The position numbers were made by a program, and so were the translations under genes. A stretch of 64,000 nucleotides of DNA from Epiperipatus broadwayi (taxonomy: Eukaryota; Onychophora; Udeonychophora; Euonychophora; Peripatidae), in assembly GCA_028023455.1 (NCBI GenBank), contig JAQFVV010006337.1, positions 1,353,001 to 1,417,000 of the forward strand, in the 5' to 3' direction. Positions 1-12,670 of this stretch are shown piece after piece (the stretch's first letter is position 1; every line of letters starts with the position of its first letter). Under the pieces are notes generated by a model. It was not told the origin of the DNA and ran no database searches. It saw nothing but the letters and a program-made list of their open reading frames with translations.

Positions 1-600
1 GGATTAATCTGAAGCTCAGATTATGCTTCATGAGTATCAATAATCATTGTACCATCTAACAGAGTTCAAAGTCTATCTCTCCATGCTTGTACACACACTC
101 GCTATTTACCCAGAATTTTTTTTTTCTTTTCACTTCGATATTAATCCTGTATTGATATAAATAAATTAATAATTTGGGGGAAAAAGTGAATCAATAGGGT
201 CATGGACATGCAACGAGGAATAAATTTAATCAAAATATACACACACTTTTAATGTACTAATAATGTGCATATGAATTAATTGGGAAATATATATTTAAAG
301 TTTTATAAATTTTATTAATCATGGTGGCACAAGATAAGGCAATCGCGTTGGAAATTTCTAGAAACATTGCTATAAAATTTAAAACAAAAAAAAAAAGGGG
401 GGGGAAATTAATTAGTGTAAGTCAAATAAATCAAAAGTGCTATGAATAAAAGTCACCTTTCCATTAGCATACAATTAATCTATCTAAGAGATCTTTACAA
501 ATACTAAAATAGAATGTAAAACAATCATTCAAGAATTTTTCAGATGGATTGCATTATCTTAAATTCCTTATGAAACAAAGGTGGGCTTACTGTAGAAAAT
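1..600. other. AT-rich DNA, no gene seen
   Basis: I see only AT-rich sequence with A, T and G homopolymers, such as a mixed A/G run near 388-405. No open frame of useful length and no recognisable repeat end is present. Confidence 0.6.
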
Positions 601-630
601 TAACTTTTTTTTTTTTTTTAAAGTGTCATA

Positions 631-713
631 GCATCGGCCAGGACGTGAACCCGCAACCCCGGAAACTGCCTGCAAGTGCAAGGCAGTCGCGCTGACCTCT
701 CGACCACCAATGC
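631..713 (-). repeat. tRNA-like sequence (tRNA pseudogene or SINE head)
   Basis: Read on the minus strand this 83-nt segment has a 7-bp acceptor-like stem (GCATTGG at one end, CCGATGC at the other, one G-T pair). It has an A-box-like TGGTCGAGAGG and a B-box-like GGTTCACGTCC. The anticodon arm is abnormal: the stem CTGCC/GGCAG encloses an 11-nt loop. The T stem has a mismatch. There is no Pol III terminator just downstream on that strand; instead an A-rich run follows (T-run at 605-619 on the plus strand). This suits a retroposed tRNA or SINE head better than a working tRNA gene. It stands out by GC content from its surroundings. Confidence 0.55.
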
Positions 714-740
714 AATAGATTTATGCAATAAAGAAGTTCA

Positions 741-842
741 TAATTCACTTAAAATCAGGATTTCCCCATTTTATATACACACATTAAATCTTAATTCACT
801 TAAAATCAGTATTTCCCCATTTTATATACACACATTAAATCT
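741..842. repeat. 51-bp tandem duplication
   Basis: Two adjacent near-identical units start at 741 and 792 (TAATTCACTTAAAATCAG then TTTCCCCATTTTATATAC). The duplication lies in the left part of Tigger copy 1; copy 2 has only one equivalent unit, inverted, near 19370-19410. So it arose after the copies separated. Confidence 0.85.
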
Positions 843-1181
843 TACAAGATTATAATGTAAATCTGTTCAAACCTTATAGATGCCTACACTATATATGTTG
901 TTGTTTTTGCATTTTAAATCACGTTCTATTTTTGCTTTTTAAAAAAAGAGTATGTTATCAATTAATCATTTAGTGTCCGCAAGTTTATTTTTAAAAGGTG
1001 AATAACAGCAGTGGACACAATTTGATTTTTAAACAGAATTAAAAATTAAAAAATTAAAGACAAAAATAAGAATTTAATTTTTAATTGTTAGTTTTAATTA
1101 AATTTTACTCAACAGTGGTGAGTCGGTATCTTTTTATTATCGTAAGTCTAAGTTCTTATTTTAAACTTTTAGTTTACCCTA

Positions 1182-1289
1182 ATGGAGAGGAAAAAACACC
1201 CAAGAAAATTAATTTCTTTGGAAACAAAAATTTCAATTTTAGATCGCTTAGCGAAAAGAAGGATCAACAGTGACTGGAAAACGTTTTAG
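1182..1289 (+). pseudogene. Tigger/pogo transposase, N-terminal fragment
   Basis: A 35-codon frame opens with ATG at 1182 and ends at TAG 1287-1289. It contains KLISLETKISILDRLAKR, which matches the start of the CENP-B/Tigger N-terminal helix-turn-helix (usual pattern: basic residues, LSLEEK, ILDRLEKG). This is the DNA-binding start of a pogo-type transposase. The catalytic DDE region is absent; the sequence passes within about 50 bp into the 3' region shared with copy 2. The fragment cannot be functional. The family call comes from motif recognition and would need a profile search to confirm. Confidence 0.6.
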
Positions 1290-1727
1290 TTGTATTTCCT
1301 CTTGACTTTGTTTAAGAAGTTACAGTACATTATATCACATCACATCATGACGAATCTGATGTCTCAAATAGCGATAATAATTAAAATACCGTATATGTAT
1401 GAAAAAAAATGTAAATTGCTCATAAAAATATATTGTTTTGAATAAAATTAAATACTGTAGTTAATAAAAAAAGTAAAAAAAGTTTGTTTTGTATCAATTT
1501 TTTTCAAATTTGAAATTTTTTATTAGTCATATTTTATTTTCTTATTTTTTTTATGCAAATTTTAAAGTAATTTTATGTTATTGCTTTGCTTTTATGCGAT
1601 TTCGAAAATTACAGTAACCTATCCCCCATTTTTCAAAGTAAGTTAAGTCTATTTTTGTGCAATTTCTTTTATGCTCATTTTCTGAGGAACCTATCTACCG
1701 CATAAAATGAGACCCAGGTGTACATTA

Positions 1728-4700
1728 TTTAAAAATATAATCAAATTTCCTCCACAAACCCACATAGCTATATGATCTCCAGTCACAACTACAATAATGT
1801 TCTTGATGTTTCATGTGTAATGAATGGAAATGGATCAGTAATCCATGCAGAGAACTCATAAAATTATACTAATAAAAATATTAATATCTTATAACTTAAA
1901 AGAACACAGAGTAGAAAATTTTACCCCCCCCTTTACAAATAAATTAAATAACCCTTCATTCTCCACATCGATCACCCTCCACAGTTACAATTATTTTAAT
2001 CTTAAATATTAGTGTTTAGATTCCCCATCATATCATCCAAATTATGTCTCTTTAATGCTCTACCACAAGCACATACAGAAGTGGAACATACCAGTTCTTA
2101 ATTCAACCACTCTGTCTTCTCTAACTCTCGAATAATAGTAATCTTATTCTTTAAATTCTTAGAATTGTGAATACTTCTTATTCTCAGGGTCATGACTTGT
2201 GATGAAGTGCAACACTCAATTATTTTTCAACTCATTGCAGATGTATAGACATTATCCCAGCAAATACAAATGGAATAGACATACGCTTATTTAAAGTTAA
2301 TGTCTACTTTCATTAATGCTAATAATAGGGCTTATAATAATAAGGATAATAATAAATATGATATTTTAACTACTTAATTAATAAAACAATTATTATAATA
2401 AATTTTGAATATCTTTTGATCAACTGGCAAGAGTGAAGAAGGGATTTTATGTCCACTCATAATATTAATCAGAATGCAATGAACTGACCAATTAAAATAT
2501 TAATCTGATAATTAAACCATTCTCTCATCTGTTTTCCCAAGTACTTATTAAAATCTTGAACATATATGCCATTAACTCAAATCTTCGAATCTTAACAAGT
2601 GAAAATGTATCATTTTATTTAGCAGTAAAAATTTATAAAAATATTTTATGAACAATCTGTACTAGAAATTGAGTTATTCCGATTAATTCTTTCAGATTAT
2701 ACTTCGAGTATTAATGACTATAATAAATTTATAAATATTATAATTCGGTTAATATTATGAAACTATAATATTGTGACATTTGATATTGTGTAGCGCTGGA
2801 CACCCACAAAACATTAAGACACCAGACACAAGTTTAAATTTTAAAACAACAAATATTTATTAACAACTATATAAAAGAAAAGAAAGACTACAATTCAAGT
2901 TAATATTGTAGTGATCCCAAATTAAGAAAACTATACAATACAATTAAAATTCTTCACAATGGGGATCTACACTAGCTACAATTACGAACTTAAATAAACT
3001 TAATGAAACGAATACATAACTTGTCCCAGTAATAAATTTTATTATAAATAGTTTTGAGACTAATTACTATTTTACAAACTAAGTAACTTATAGTTCTTTT
3101 GACCCATAATACATCTTTGAATATTGATTTGGTTATATTTGAAGTGGTGCTTCAGTAACATTATGTAAAATACCATTGTGGCTAACCGTATTAATCAACT
3201 TAAAGTCCATAAAATTTAATGTAAGATTTTATTCAGTTTATTAAGAAATTTATATTTTCCAAAATACCAAAGTTATGTTATTTAAGAAACTGGTATCTTA
3301 AATGCAATAAAAATTATTTTAACTTTCTACTTTTTAAGTTATACGCATTTAGCGAACTATTATTCCCATAACCTAGTATTCAAAGTTCACCTAATAATTA
3401 TGTAATGTGTTTTAATAACTATATTAATGCACACATATGAGTATCCATTGCTATAGCCCCCAACATGAATTCATTATTCCTTTCTTACCAGTCCAGTGTT
3501 GACTTGCTTCTGCATGAACCGGGTATGATGTGTACTGCCTGCCTGAATTCAAATTTATGAACATAAATTTAGAATAAAGATTGGTTCTCACATAAGCTAG
3601 AGCAAAGCTTTGCTACTCAATACATCAATTTATGAATATGATATATTTAGTCCCTAAACAAATAACTACTTTACACTAGTATGCAATGACCTCACAAGCA
3701 AGAAATGCAAAATTATCATACACTCTTGAGTAATGATAAAAATGTTGCTTTCGTAAGAGAGAATAAGTTAATAATAATAACTTCTTGGTGCTAGCATAGA
3801 CCTAAGAATTTGCTTTCTTCCAGAGGCTAAAGTATGTGAGGAACTTCTCACTGCACATATATAAGAGGCATGCAAAGAGCACTGCAAACTACAACCATAA
3901 ATATTTCTCTTATGAAGCAATAAAAAATATTGGAGATAGGATCAAGTCTTCAATCTCCTAAAAATACTTTCAATAAAATTATTTATCGTGAGAGAGCTAT
4001 GCTCCATCTTAATCCTTTGAGGGGGTAAAACTATGCTCACCTCAACAAACAAAAGATCATTTGCACTCTCACATAAAATCAAAAAAGGGTATATTATTGA
4101 TGCATGAACCAATTAGTTTATTACGACTAAAAAAAAGTTTACTTAAAAATAATTCTCTAGACTAAGAAATAGGCATCATTTCATTTAGATACACATTTTA
4201 AATAACACACACTTTCGAGCATAGCAATAAAATACAAAATATGAAAAATTAAATAAATGTGAAAATATTAATTTAAATTATGAACATAACTATATCTTAT
4301 AAATCCTTTCACACATCATACTCCCCTAGTTTTTGTAATACAGAAAAATAAAATATATGGGCTTAAGCAATTTTATAACCAATCAAATTATTTGTAAGCT
4401 TTTAAGTTAGATTGTATATGGGGTCAAAACTTTTTTTTAACTTTTAACTCTTAACTAACATATTGACAAATACAATATAATGGAATAATAATAAAATTTT
4501 TATGTATTGTCTCTTTCTTGGTACACTGGGAATGCTGGCAATTATCCTCCCATGAAGTGTAAACTATCCAAAGCAAAGACATAAATCATTTTGCATGGAG
4601 AAAATAAATAAAATAAAATGCATGCATGGCCATGGTAGAATATCACTAAAGCTATCCAAAATATTAATGTTTATTTGGCGCAACAACGAAGCTAAAACAC

Positions 4701-5058
4701 ATTTAATCTCAAAGCTACTTTAAGATCTGGATTTCCACAATATAGCACAGTAATTCACACATTATCATATTATTTCTTTCATCTATAGTGCTCTGATTAT
4801 TCTAGACTGTTATAATTAGTTTCTACATTAGAAAGTAAATAAATATGCAGCTCTGCAAGGTTTAGTGCTGTTGTGGAATGGCAGATTCTGAAGTTTAAGA
4901 TCCAATTATAACTCCTAGTTCTGTCATTCTTGGAACTCAAACTTATTAAGAATTCTTGAATAACAAAGCCATTCAATTATTATTATTACTATAATGTAAC
5001 TTCAATCTTTTAAAAACTTTTCTAGAAACAAAGTTAATTAAAAATAAATACTTATGAA
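1728..5058. other. AT-rich DNA, no gene seen
   Basis: This is AT-rich sequence without a useful open frame. A possible relic LTR end lies near 2777-2850: on the minus strand an AATAAA-like tract is followed by GTGTCCAGCGCTACA, which could be an LTR end in CA. I could not find its partner. Confidence 0.5.
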
Positions 5059-5606
5059 ATGTATATAAAGAAAAGCTTGGTTTTATGCTTTAACAGCATG
5101 CTATGCTAAGCATGATTTTGACTAATTGGTAGTCATATTTATAGCAATAGTTGTCAAAAAAGCTTGTAAAATTTATAAAAGAATAGCAAGAGTGGTGATT
5201 TTCATAAAATCACACAGCTCAGATAACAATATAATCAAGCTAAGATTAATACTGAGGTTAAATCTAGATGGTCACAACTTCGAACCAACATCTGACAGTA
5301 TTGTATATTCTGAAAGAAGTGATACTAAAAGTAAAGTTAAAGAGGTCTGGCATATTTCCAACAACATACATGCAGTCAACAAAAAAGAATCCTCCACCCC
5401 CCTATCAAAAACATGGCTCATTTAACTTAACTTACTTACATCCCATATTTAAATTTTATGCAAATCCCCACTCTTGTTTATTCTTTTATAAATGCCACAA
5501 GTTTCTTGGACAAATATTACTGTGAATATGATTGTCAGTTAGTCTAAAGTATGCTTAGCATACCATGCTTTTAAAGTATTAAACTAGGCTTTTCTTTATA
5601 TACATT
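5059..5606. mobile_element. Segment with 56-bp inverted ends enclosing a PLE endonuclease tail
   Basis: The left arm is 5059-5114 and the right arm is 5551-5606. They are imperfect reverse complements and share TGTATATAAAGAAAAGC at the outer ends and TATGCTAAGCAT at the inner ends. Between them lies a frame related to the PLE endonuclease remnant at 31040-31324. PLEs often integrate as inverted or tandem partial copies, so this may be a PLE relic with inverted termini. A non-autonomous element that captured a PLE fragment is the alternative. Confidence 0.6.
5126..5425 (+). pseudogene. PLE GIY-YIG endonuclease, C-terminal fragment
   Basis: The second half of this 99-residue frame aligns without gaps with the frame on the minus strand at 31040-31324. 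Shared positions are a GH pair, the pattern TSxSI, the pattern KxxEVxHI, and SLS/PLS-K near the end. That pattern is the C-terminal part of PLE GIY-YIG domains, which follows an H-x-x-x-x-G-H segment. The first half shows no similarity that I recognise. The catalytic GIY and YIG motifs are missing, so this is a remnant. Confidence 0.5.
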
Positions 5607-7433
5607 TTGTATGTATTTATTTTGTATTATTACTATAGTAAACATATTATTTTGTATTATACTTTATTTTTTGTATTTTGTGTTCAAATAAACATACACA
5701 TATGCAGTTATATATCTATCAAATCTCTATCAATTTTTCAATGCAATTTAAAACTACATGATATTTATATAAAAAAATAGAAACTTCTAAATTATTTCTC
5801 ACATGTATACATTTTAATAATTTATAAGTAATATTCCAATTTCTGCTCCTTTAAATCTTATACTTATTTATGTTAGTATTTAAAAATATTTCAAATATTC
5901 TAAACTACCATCATCATTCATCTACATGTTTTGAATCTTTAAGTCAGTCATTCCTGTTTTATTGGGCTAATTTGGTCTATTTACTAAAATATACAAAAAT
6001 CTACTTGAAAACTCTATATGAATGGATATTATTATTAGATTTATAAATAATTAATTTAAATATACACAAAGTTGTAATGATAAGACAAGGCAAGCAACCA
6101 AATGTCTAGTTATTGACTGATGCAAATATTTCTACCATTCTGATTTTATTTGAAATTTATTTTATCACTGAACATACAAGATTTTTATTTTTGTTTGGGA
6201 TCCAGTCAGCTATTGCCTATTTAGGGAGAAAGAAAAGTAAAGATATCAAATGTCAAAGTCATCCAGGTACCAAAAAATCCCACTATGAGGCTGTGTATAT
6301 ACATAAACACAACATTTTCTTATTAATTATTAGCACAAACAATACAGCTTAGAAAAGTTACATAACAAAAATAATACTGATGTACAAATGAATCATTAAC
6401 GCATTACAAAGATTTTAAAAAAAAGATTTTAACATTTATGAAATAATAAATATTTTTTAATTATTAAAATCACAAAAATCAAATGAAAAATGTATATATG
6501 ATCAGAGAGTTTTTATTTGATAATGACATTTTAGTGAGTGTAAATGTAAAATGTGTTTCAAAGTATAAAGATAGATTAATAAAACCATAAAATTTAAAAT
6601 TAAACACAATCAGCTTAAAAAAAATACATCAATTAATTTTAGACACATACATATATAGAGTCCACTTTTAACAACAACAACAAAAAATATATCCAGATTT
6701 TCATAAATCAAATCCCAGTGAACCATAATATTAAAGAATGTTTCAAAGATCTCAGATCAAAAATACTGAATGCACTAAAGATATCCTGCAATAAATTTTT
6801 TATATACTTCATAATTTCTAAAATAAAATGTCATATCCAATTTACAAAGCCATATCTTATATATTGTAAACTGCAAAACTTAAGTGAAATCATATTTAAA
6901 CCTCATCATAGAGGAAGAAAACTTAATGTCATATTTATAGAATTAATGTAATAAAATTTTATATTTTTTACTTTAAAAAAAAAAAAAAAAAAAATTAAAA
7001 TAAATAACAATTTACGATAAAATATTAAATTTTCTAAATTGAAATTTTAAATATATATATATATGCATATACAACTTAATATAGAGACTGCTCTACATAT
7101 GAAGAGGGGGGGGGGCAATTTTCAAAGAAATAGATTAGCTATAAAAATGAAATGGCAAAATCATATGATACCATATGATAACTTTGATATGTATGACTAC
7201 TTAATATCTTTATAATCATATGTATGGAAGTACAGTAATGAGAAATATCCAAAAAAGATATAGACATTACATAATAAAATACAGTAAATGTTTGATGGGG
7301 AGAGATTTGGGATTACGTTGACCAAGAGAAATTTCTTGTACACTCCTGAAAAATACTGATAACATTTTATCTTACAATAGTAGTAATTATACTTTTTTGG
7401 CAGGTCTTAAAAAGTTTGAGTACTAGCATAGAG

Positions 7434-7505
7434 AGTTGGCAAGCAATTCATGGATCTTAAGTTCAAAAGTCTATCACTGTACCATTGCACTAAACCATGC
7501 AGGCC
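7434..7505 (-). repeat. Degenerate tRNA-like unit (SINE-like)
   Basis: On the minus strand the segment reads CATGGTTTAGTGCAATGGTA, close to a tRNA D-arm/A-box, followed by GACTTTTGAACTTAAGATC in the anticodon-arm position and a poorly conserved B-box region. It looks like an old tRNA-derived SINE. No tail or second copy of this exact unit was found. Confidence 0.35.
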
Positions 7506-9266
7506 ATATATCAATGAATTACTAAATATATGTATCAGAGTAAATAAATATCACAAAGAATGATAATACAAAGACACAAGATGAATATGTTGCCTCAAAA
7601 GAACAGATGTAAATTTGACAAATGTTAGTTCCTAATGAAAACTTTGAGTCATTGCTAAACTTAATGTAGTACCATTCCTCCCTCCCCAAAAAATTATCCC
7701 ATTATTTGATGCCTCTATTAATCTTTGGTTTATCAGCAGAATCAGGAATATCACTTTTCATATTATCTATTTCAGATGTTCTATACAGTAGCTTGACCAT
7801 ATGCTGATTTATTTTATCTGATTTCTATTTGATAGCAAACTCATCTATGATGACTACTTATGTCCTAGTAAGATTGATACTTTTACCAATATGTTAATCT
7901 AAGATCATAACAGTAATTTGTTGGTCTAAGATCATGTTCCTCTCAAATATTTCAACTGATAAATAAGTTTGTATTGAAGTCTTATAAATACTGATGCTTT
8001 CTAATGTTATAATTTTGAACTATGTTATAGTGTTTCATTATGGATTTCTATTTTTATATTTCTTGTTGCTTGCATGTGATTAGTAACAACTTTGATGATT
8101 TTTACATTTCAGATAATAGCACATAATGATGCACATTCATTAAATAAATAAAAATATTTCATCTAGTTATTTTTTCACCATAGGAAGAGATGCATTTTTA
8201 TTCACTAATAAGATAGAAAAGATAGAGTATTTTTGCATACCCCCCCCCCAAAAAAAAAAAAAAACAACAACAACAAACAAACAGAAGAATCATTTATAAA
8301 ACAGCTACTGATTCTTGTCAGTGATTCCTAACTTAAGAAAAAGTTATATGTGGTACATACCCAGAATACTTGTGAGAAATGTAAAATCAAAAATGCTATA
8401 TAAATAAATTATGAAACAAGCCGGGCTTTGGAGTCACTTTTGTCATCTTTCTTCAATTTGTTTAAATTAATTCGTCACAGTCACTGATTTCTGCTTTAAA
8501 AAAAAAACGGTTATTTATTATGGTATTTTTAAAACTCGGTGTTAATCAAATACACACAATAAACTGAGAATGATTGAATCAGAAATGCTATATGTAAAAA
8601 ACAACAAATTCTTCAAAAAGATAGACTATGTGCTGTAAGTGGAAGATAATATAATTTTAATTAATAATCAACTTCAATTGAATATATGAAATCATTTTTG
8701 TCACTTTTCTCCATTTCTTTAAATTAATTAATTACAGTAAAATTAATGCACAACACAAGAAATAGGCTATATTTGTATTTAACTAAAAACATCACATGAA
8801 AGAATTAATTTTTTATCTATGTATAAGAGTCTTTTCTCCCCTAAACAACAACAACAAAAAGGTTAAATACTTAAAAGGCATAAAAATTGATGCCAGCAAC
8901 AATACAACACACACATGTATATATATTGATCACCATCTAATAAATACATACTCGATAATAAAAATAAAAAACTTTTTACACACAAAATACTATTATAATT
9001 TCGTCTGTAAATGTCTTTATTATTAAGCATTACTACACACTATATCACAGTATCAGGCCTTTCATATTAGCAACTGGACATCACTATTCAATGCATTCAT
9101 AGTGTCAAACATAGCAATCATAGCATCAGAAATAAAATCAACGATAGTATAAAATTTAAACTTGAAGAAATTATAAAAAACTAGTCAATAAGATGCTATG
9201 ATCAAATGAAAATACATGACAAATAATTTCATTGGAGAGAGTTTAAGACCACTATCTTAATAATTT

Positions 9267-9535
9267 ACTTTAGAATTTCAAATTTAAACGGTATATGAAA
9301 CAATAAAGACGATACACGATTATAATAAATATTGCATTAATAATGGATAGTTTGCTTATACATAACTGGTAGTAGAGTAGATAAAACAATCCTCAACCTT
9401 TTAACAATTTACAGTATTTTAGAATCTCAAATGAACACTGTATATGAAACAATAAAGGTCATACATCATTATAATAAGTATTGCATTAGTAATTGATAAT
9501 TTTCTTATATACAACTAGTAGTATATAAAACAGTC
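9267..9535. repeat. Diverged tandem duplication, period about 146 bp
   Basis: Two units share blocks such as TATATGAAACAATAAAG, then ATTATAATAA and TATTGCATTA, at about 9290-9340 and 9440-9490. The units differ at many positions, so the duplication is old. Confidence 0.7.
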
Positions 9536-10084
9536 AGTCAGTCAGGTCAGTTTATATACAGATAAAATAATATCTAATCATCAAACCAATTCTCCAATAT
9601 GAGACATTTGAAAAACTAATATCAAAAAAGTAATTATATGATTACTCAAGTAGGTATCAACAGGATATGGCAGAATACACAATTCATGACAAAAAAATCT
9701 AAGAAAGAACAAGAATGCAGAAAGGAGTTTGCTGTTAATTAATAGAATATCCTTTAATTTTTTTTTAAAAGACTTCTAGGACTGGGCAGGACCAAATCCG
9801 TAATGTAACATACATTCTAGCTATCATTACTACATGATTATTTATATTGGTATATAAACATGGATGGGCTATTTACTAAAATGACTTTTTTTAAAAATTT
9901 GATATTTACAATCATAAGAGGCAAAACGAAATTATATTCCTTTTTCGTACAAAGTTGTAAATTCATAAAAGAAGGCAGCAATTGGCAAACAAAAAATGGA
10001 GGGTAATCAGAATTCCTTGAATATGGACCTAATCTGCCATTCAATGATGACCTTTTACTTACCTTATTTACAATTGTAGATCAT

Positions 10085-12670
10085 TTTCAAGAGAATGAAG
10101 ATTAATTAAAAAAACTATCCAATATTAAATGGGATGTTGTTGGATTAACCTTAAGAAACAATTCAAAAAATGGACTTGTGTGTTACTATAAAGTAGAAAT
10201 ATTGAATGCATAAAAAAAGGTGGAAGAATGACATTGTGGAGATTGGTGGCATATTAGTTAGAGTGGCAAAATTAATTATTCAACTTAATGGAAAATGCTC
10301 AATGCAAATAGTTCAGGTTTATGTTTCAACAAGTTCTTGTTATAATAAAAAAGTAGAGTATGTTTATATAATTGTATAAAATGCTTTTGATTATATCAGA
10401 GAATATTTTAAAATTATCATGGGAGAATGCTAGAAATGGATAATGATTGAAAAATGAAAGTGTCATAAGTAAATGTAGCTATGATGACAGAAATGATAGA
10501 GAACACAAGTTTGGAAAAATTGCAATAAAAAAATAATAATAATTGTTAATTATAAATTCTTTTTTGAAAAAAAAAAAAAAGCTAAACACAGATGTACAAG
10601 AAAGCATTCAAATAAAGATATAGCAGGATTGGATATTTTGATTAACAGAAAACTAAGTATTTCAGGGGTACATTGTTCTTAATAGATTTTAATATAAAAA
10701 GTGATCATCATTTAGTGAGATATAAGAGACATGATAATGCAAAACTAGAGTAACAAAAATTATTAAAAGGCATTACTGGCAGTTAATATTTATAATTTTC
10801 AGACACTCTAACAAATTTAAATTAGAACTTACTAATTATTTTAAAATTTTGACAGACTTTGAAGATGATTCAAACTTAATTGAGCTCAATAAGAAACCAA
10901 CTGCTATTCTACTAAAGTTTGCAACAAAGCAAGCTGGTAATTCTCCACTAAATTTTCAATGAAAACAAAACAATGTATATAAAAAAAAGAAATATACAAT
11001 TTATTTTTAAATGATCCATTAAGAGGAACTGAATATATGGAATTCTGCAAAATGATATAATAAAGAATTAATAAAGATATAAAAATATATAATTAAGAAT
11101 TGAAAAGGAAAATTATAGAAGAGAATAAAAATTTCAAAAGTATAAAGAACATTTTGATTTAATGGAAGAAAAGTTATTTCAACAAACAAGAAAAAAAGAT
11201 GGAACTATTACAAAAAAAAAAAGGGATGGCATTATGAAATGTATGGAAGAATTTTACAAAACATTATATAATAAAGAAGAACAAAATAACCACAACAATT
11301 ACTATATCTTCTAAACTATCAAGCATTTTAAATGAAGAGCTGAGACATGCAATCAAATCTCCAAAAAGAAAAAAGCTCCAGGAAATGAAATTATTATCAA
11401 TATCTTAAAAAAGCAGATGAAACAATAGAAAAAATTGTTGACAAATGTCTAAGTGGTAAAAATATATTAAATCATTGAAAGAATGTAATAGTAGGAATGA
11501 TATTTAAAAATAGTCATAAAGAAGATATTAGAAGTCTCAGACCTATCAATTTATTATCAGTTATATACAAAATCTTTACAGAGGTAACTATTACTTATCT
11601 ACTATGAATTTTGGATTTAAACCAAAAGCATAAGGTGGATTTTAAAGTTGTTTTAGCATGCTGGATCGTATCCAAATATTGAGAAAAGTTATGAAAAAAA
11701 AAAACAATGAATATAAGTTACCATTATGATTTGGATATTATGAAAAGGCATTTAATTCTATGGCCATTTCCCCAATGCCAGCATATTTTCAAAAATATTT
11801 ATCAAATGTAATAGCATAAATGGTAATACTAAAAAGATTAAGGTATATGGCAGAGTAATTCCACATATCCAATATTTTTTACAGCAGTTTTACAAATAAG
11901 TATTTGTGGATTAAAAGAAGCTAAGTGAATAAAAATAAATGCAAATTATTTAAATTATCTAGATGTTGTAGACAATGTGGTTGTTAGAGCAAAATTCTTT
12001 AGAATGTCATGAAATATTGCAAATTATCTGATGAAAAATAAGACTAAAAATAAATACTAAAAACGACTATTATATAATATTCAATTGATTTTCTCAAAAG
12101 AAGACAATATAGATTGATAATCAAGAATCAAAAAAAAAATAGTTTAAAAAACTTTGATAAAATTATTAAGACAGACAATAACATAAATGAAAATAATTAT
12201 TGAATTTTTCAGAATAAAATAATTATTGAATTAAACTTGGATGAAGTGCTTTTGATAAAAAAAACACTTGTATGCTTTAAAAATGAAAAAAATGTAATAA
12301 ATGTGTTATCAGTACATGTTTATGAATTTACAGAAGAGCAATTCAAAGACTCCAAACCATTCAACAAAGATATGGAGAAATTATACTGGAATAACAAGAA
12401 GGGATCAAAATTAAAAATATTTAAATGACAGAACAACAGATATAATTGATATCACTAAAAAGCTTAAAAGATTGAAATGGAACTCAGGATGCTGTAGAAA
12501 AGATGATAATAGATGGACAGTTGAAGCCTTAAACTAAAACTCAGGAGATTCAAAAAGATCACGTGAGATAATAGATGAAATAAGGATGTTTGTTAGTGTA
12601 ATGTACAGAAAAGACATGAATTGGAGAAACTAGATTAAACTTGAAAGATACTTTCATCTTACAGTGGATT
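10085..12670 (+). pseudogene. RTE-clade LINE, heavily degraded
   Basis: Reading across frames gives the expected order of an RTE-type non-LTR retrotransposon. At 10110-10180 there is KWDVVGLT, an endonuclease start. Near 10310-10335 there is IVQVYVSTSS. Near 10415-10440 there is IIMGECxxRNG, the decayed GDFN motif. At about 10700 there is SDHHLV, the endonuclease end. From 11340 to 11400 comes an RT entry block with KKAPGNE, then NxWKNVIVGMIFKN and DIRSLRPINLLSVIYKIFT near 11470-11580. At 11600-11760 there is GFKP, then LDRIQIL and FGYYEKAFNS. The C-terminal block near 12430-12510 contains LKRLKWN and RKDDNRWT. Stops and frameshifts occur throughout, so it is an old dead copy. RTE elements encode an APE endonuclease and RT used in target-primed reverse transcription. 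Confidence 0.8.

Larger units (their letters stand above)
712..1727 (+). mobile_element. Tigger/pogo-like DNA transposon, copy 1, internally deleted
   Basis: This segment is a reverse-complement relative of 17542-19435. Shared blocks include the region around 960-1100, the 3' region 1340-1560, and the terminal block 1650-1727. Read on the minus strand the right end contains ACACCTGGGTCTCATTTTAT and then TAGATAGGTTCCTCAGAAAA, which resembles Tigger-family termini. The left end is decayed: only a trace of a terminal repeat is visible near 717. A short N-terminal transposase fragment lies at 1182-1289 and the rest of the transposase is deleted. Unlike copy 2 it has no piggyBac-like insertion near 1633. 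Confidence 0.7.
5607..10084. other. AT-rich DNA, no gene seen
   Basis: AT-rich sequence with homopolymers, including A runs at about 6976-6995, G runs near 7106 and a C then A run near 8240-8264. Short open frames look random. A weak tRNA-like unit (7434-7505) and a diverged direct repeat (9267-9535) are listed separately. Confidence 0.5.

Noticed and set aside
1085-1273. 62-codon frame overlapping the Tigger N-terminus
   Set aside because: It is in a different frame from the helix-turn-helix reading that starts at 1182, and its composition is random.
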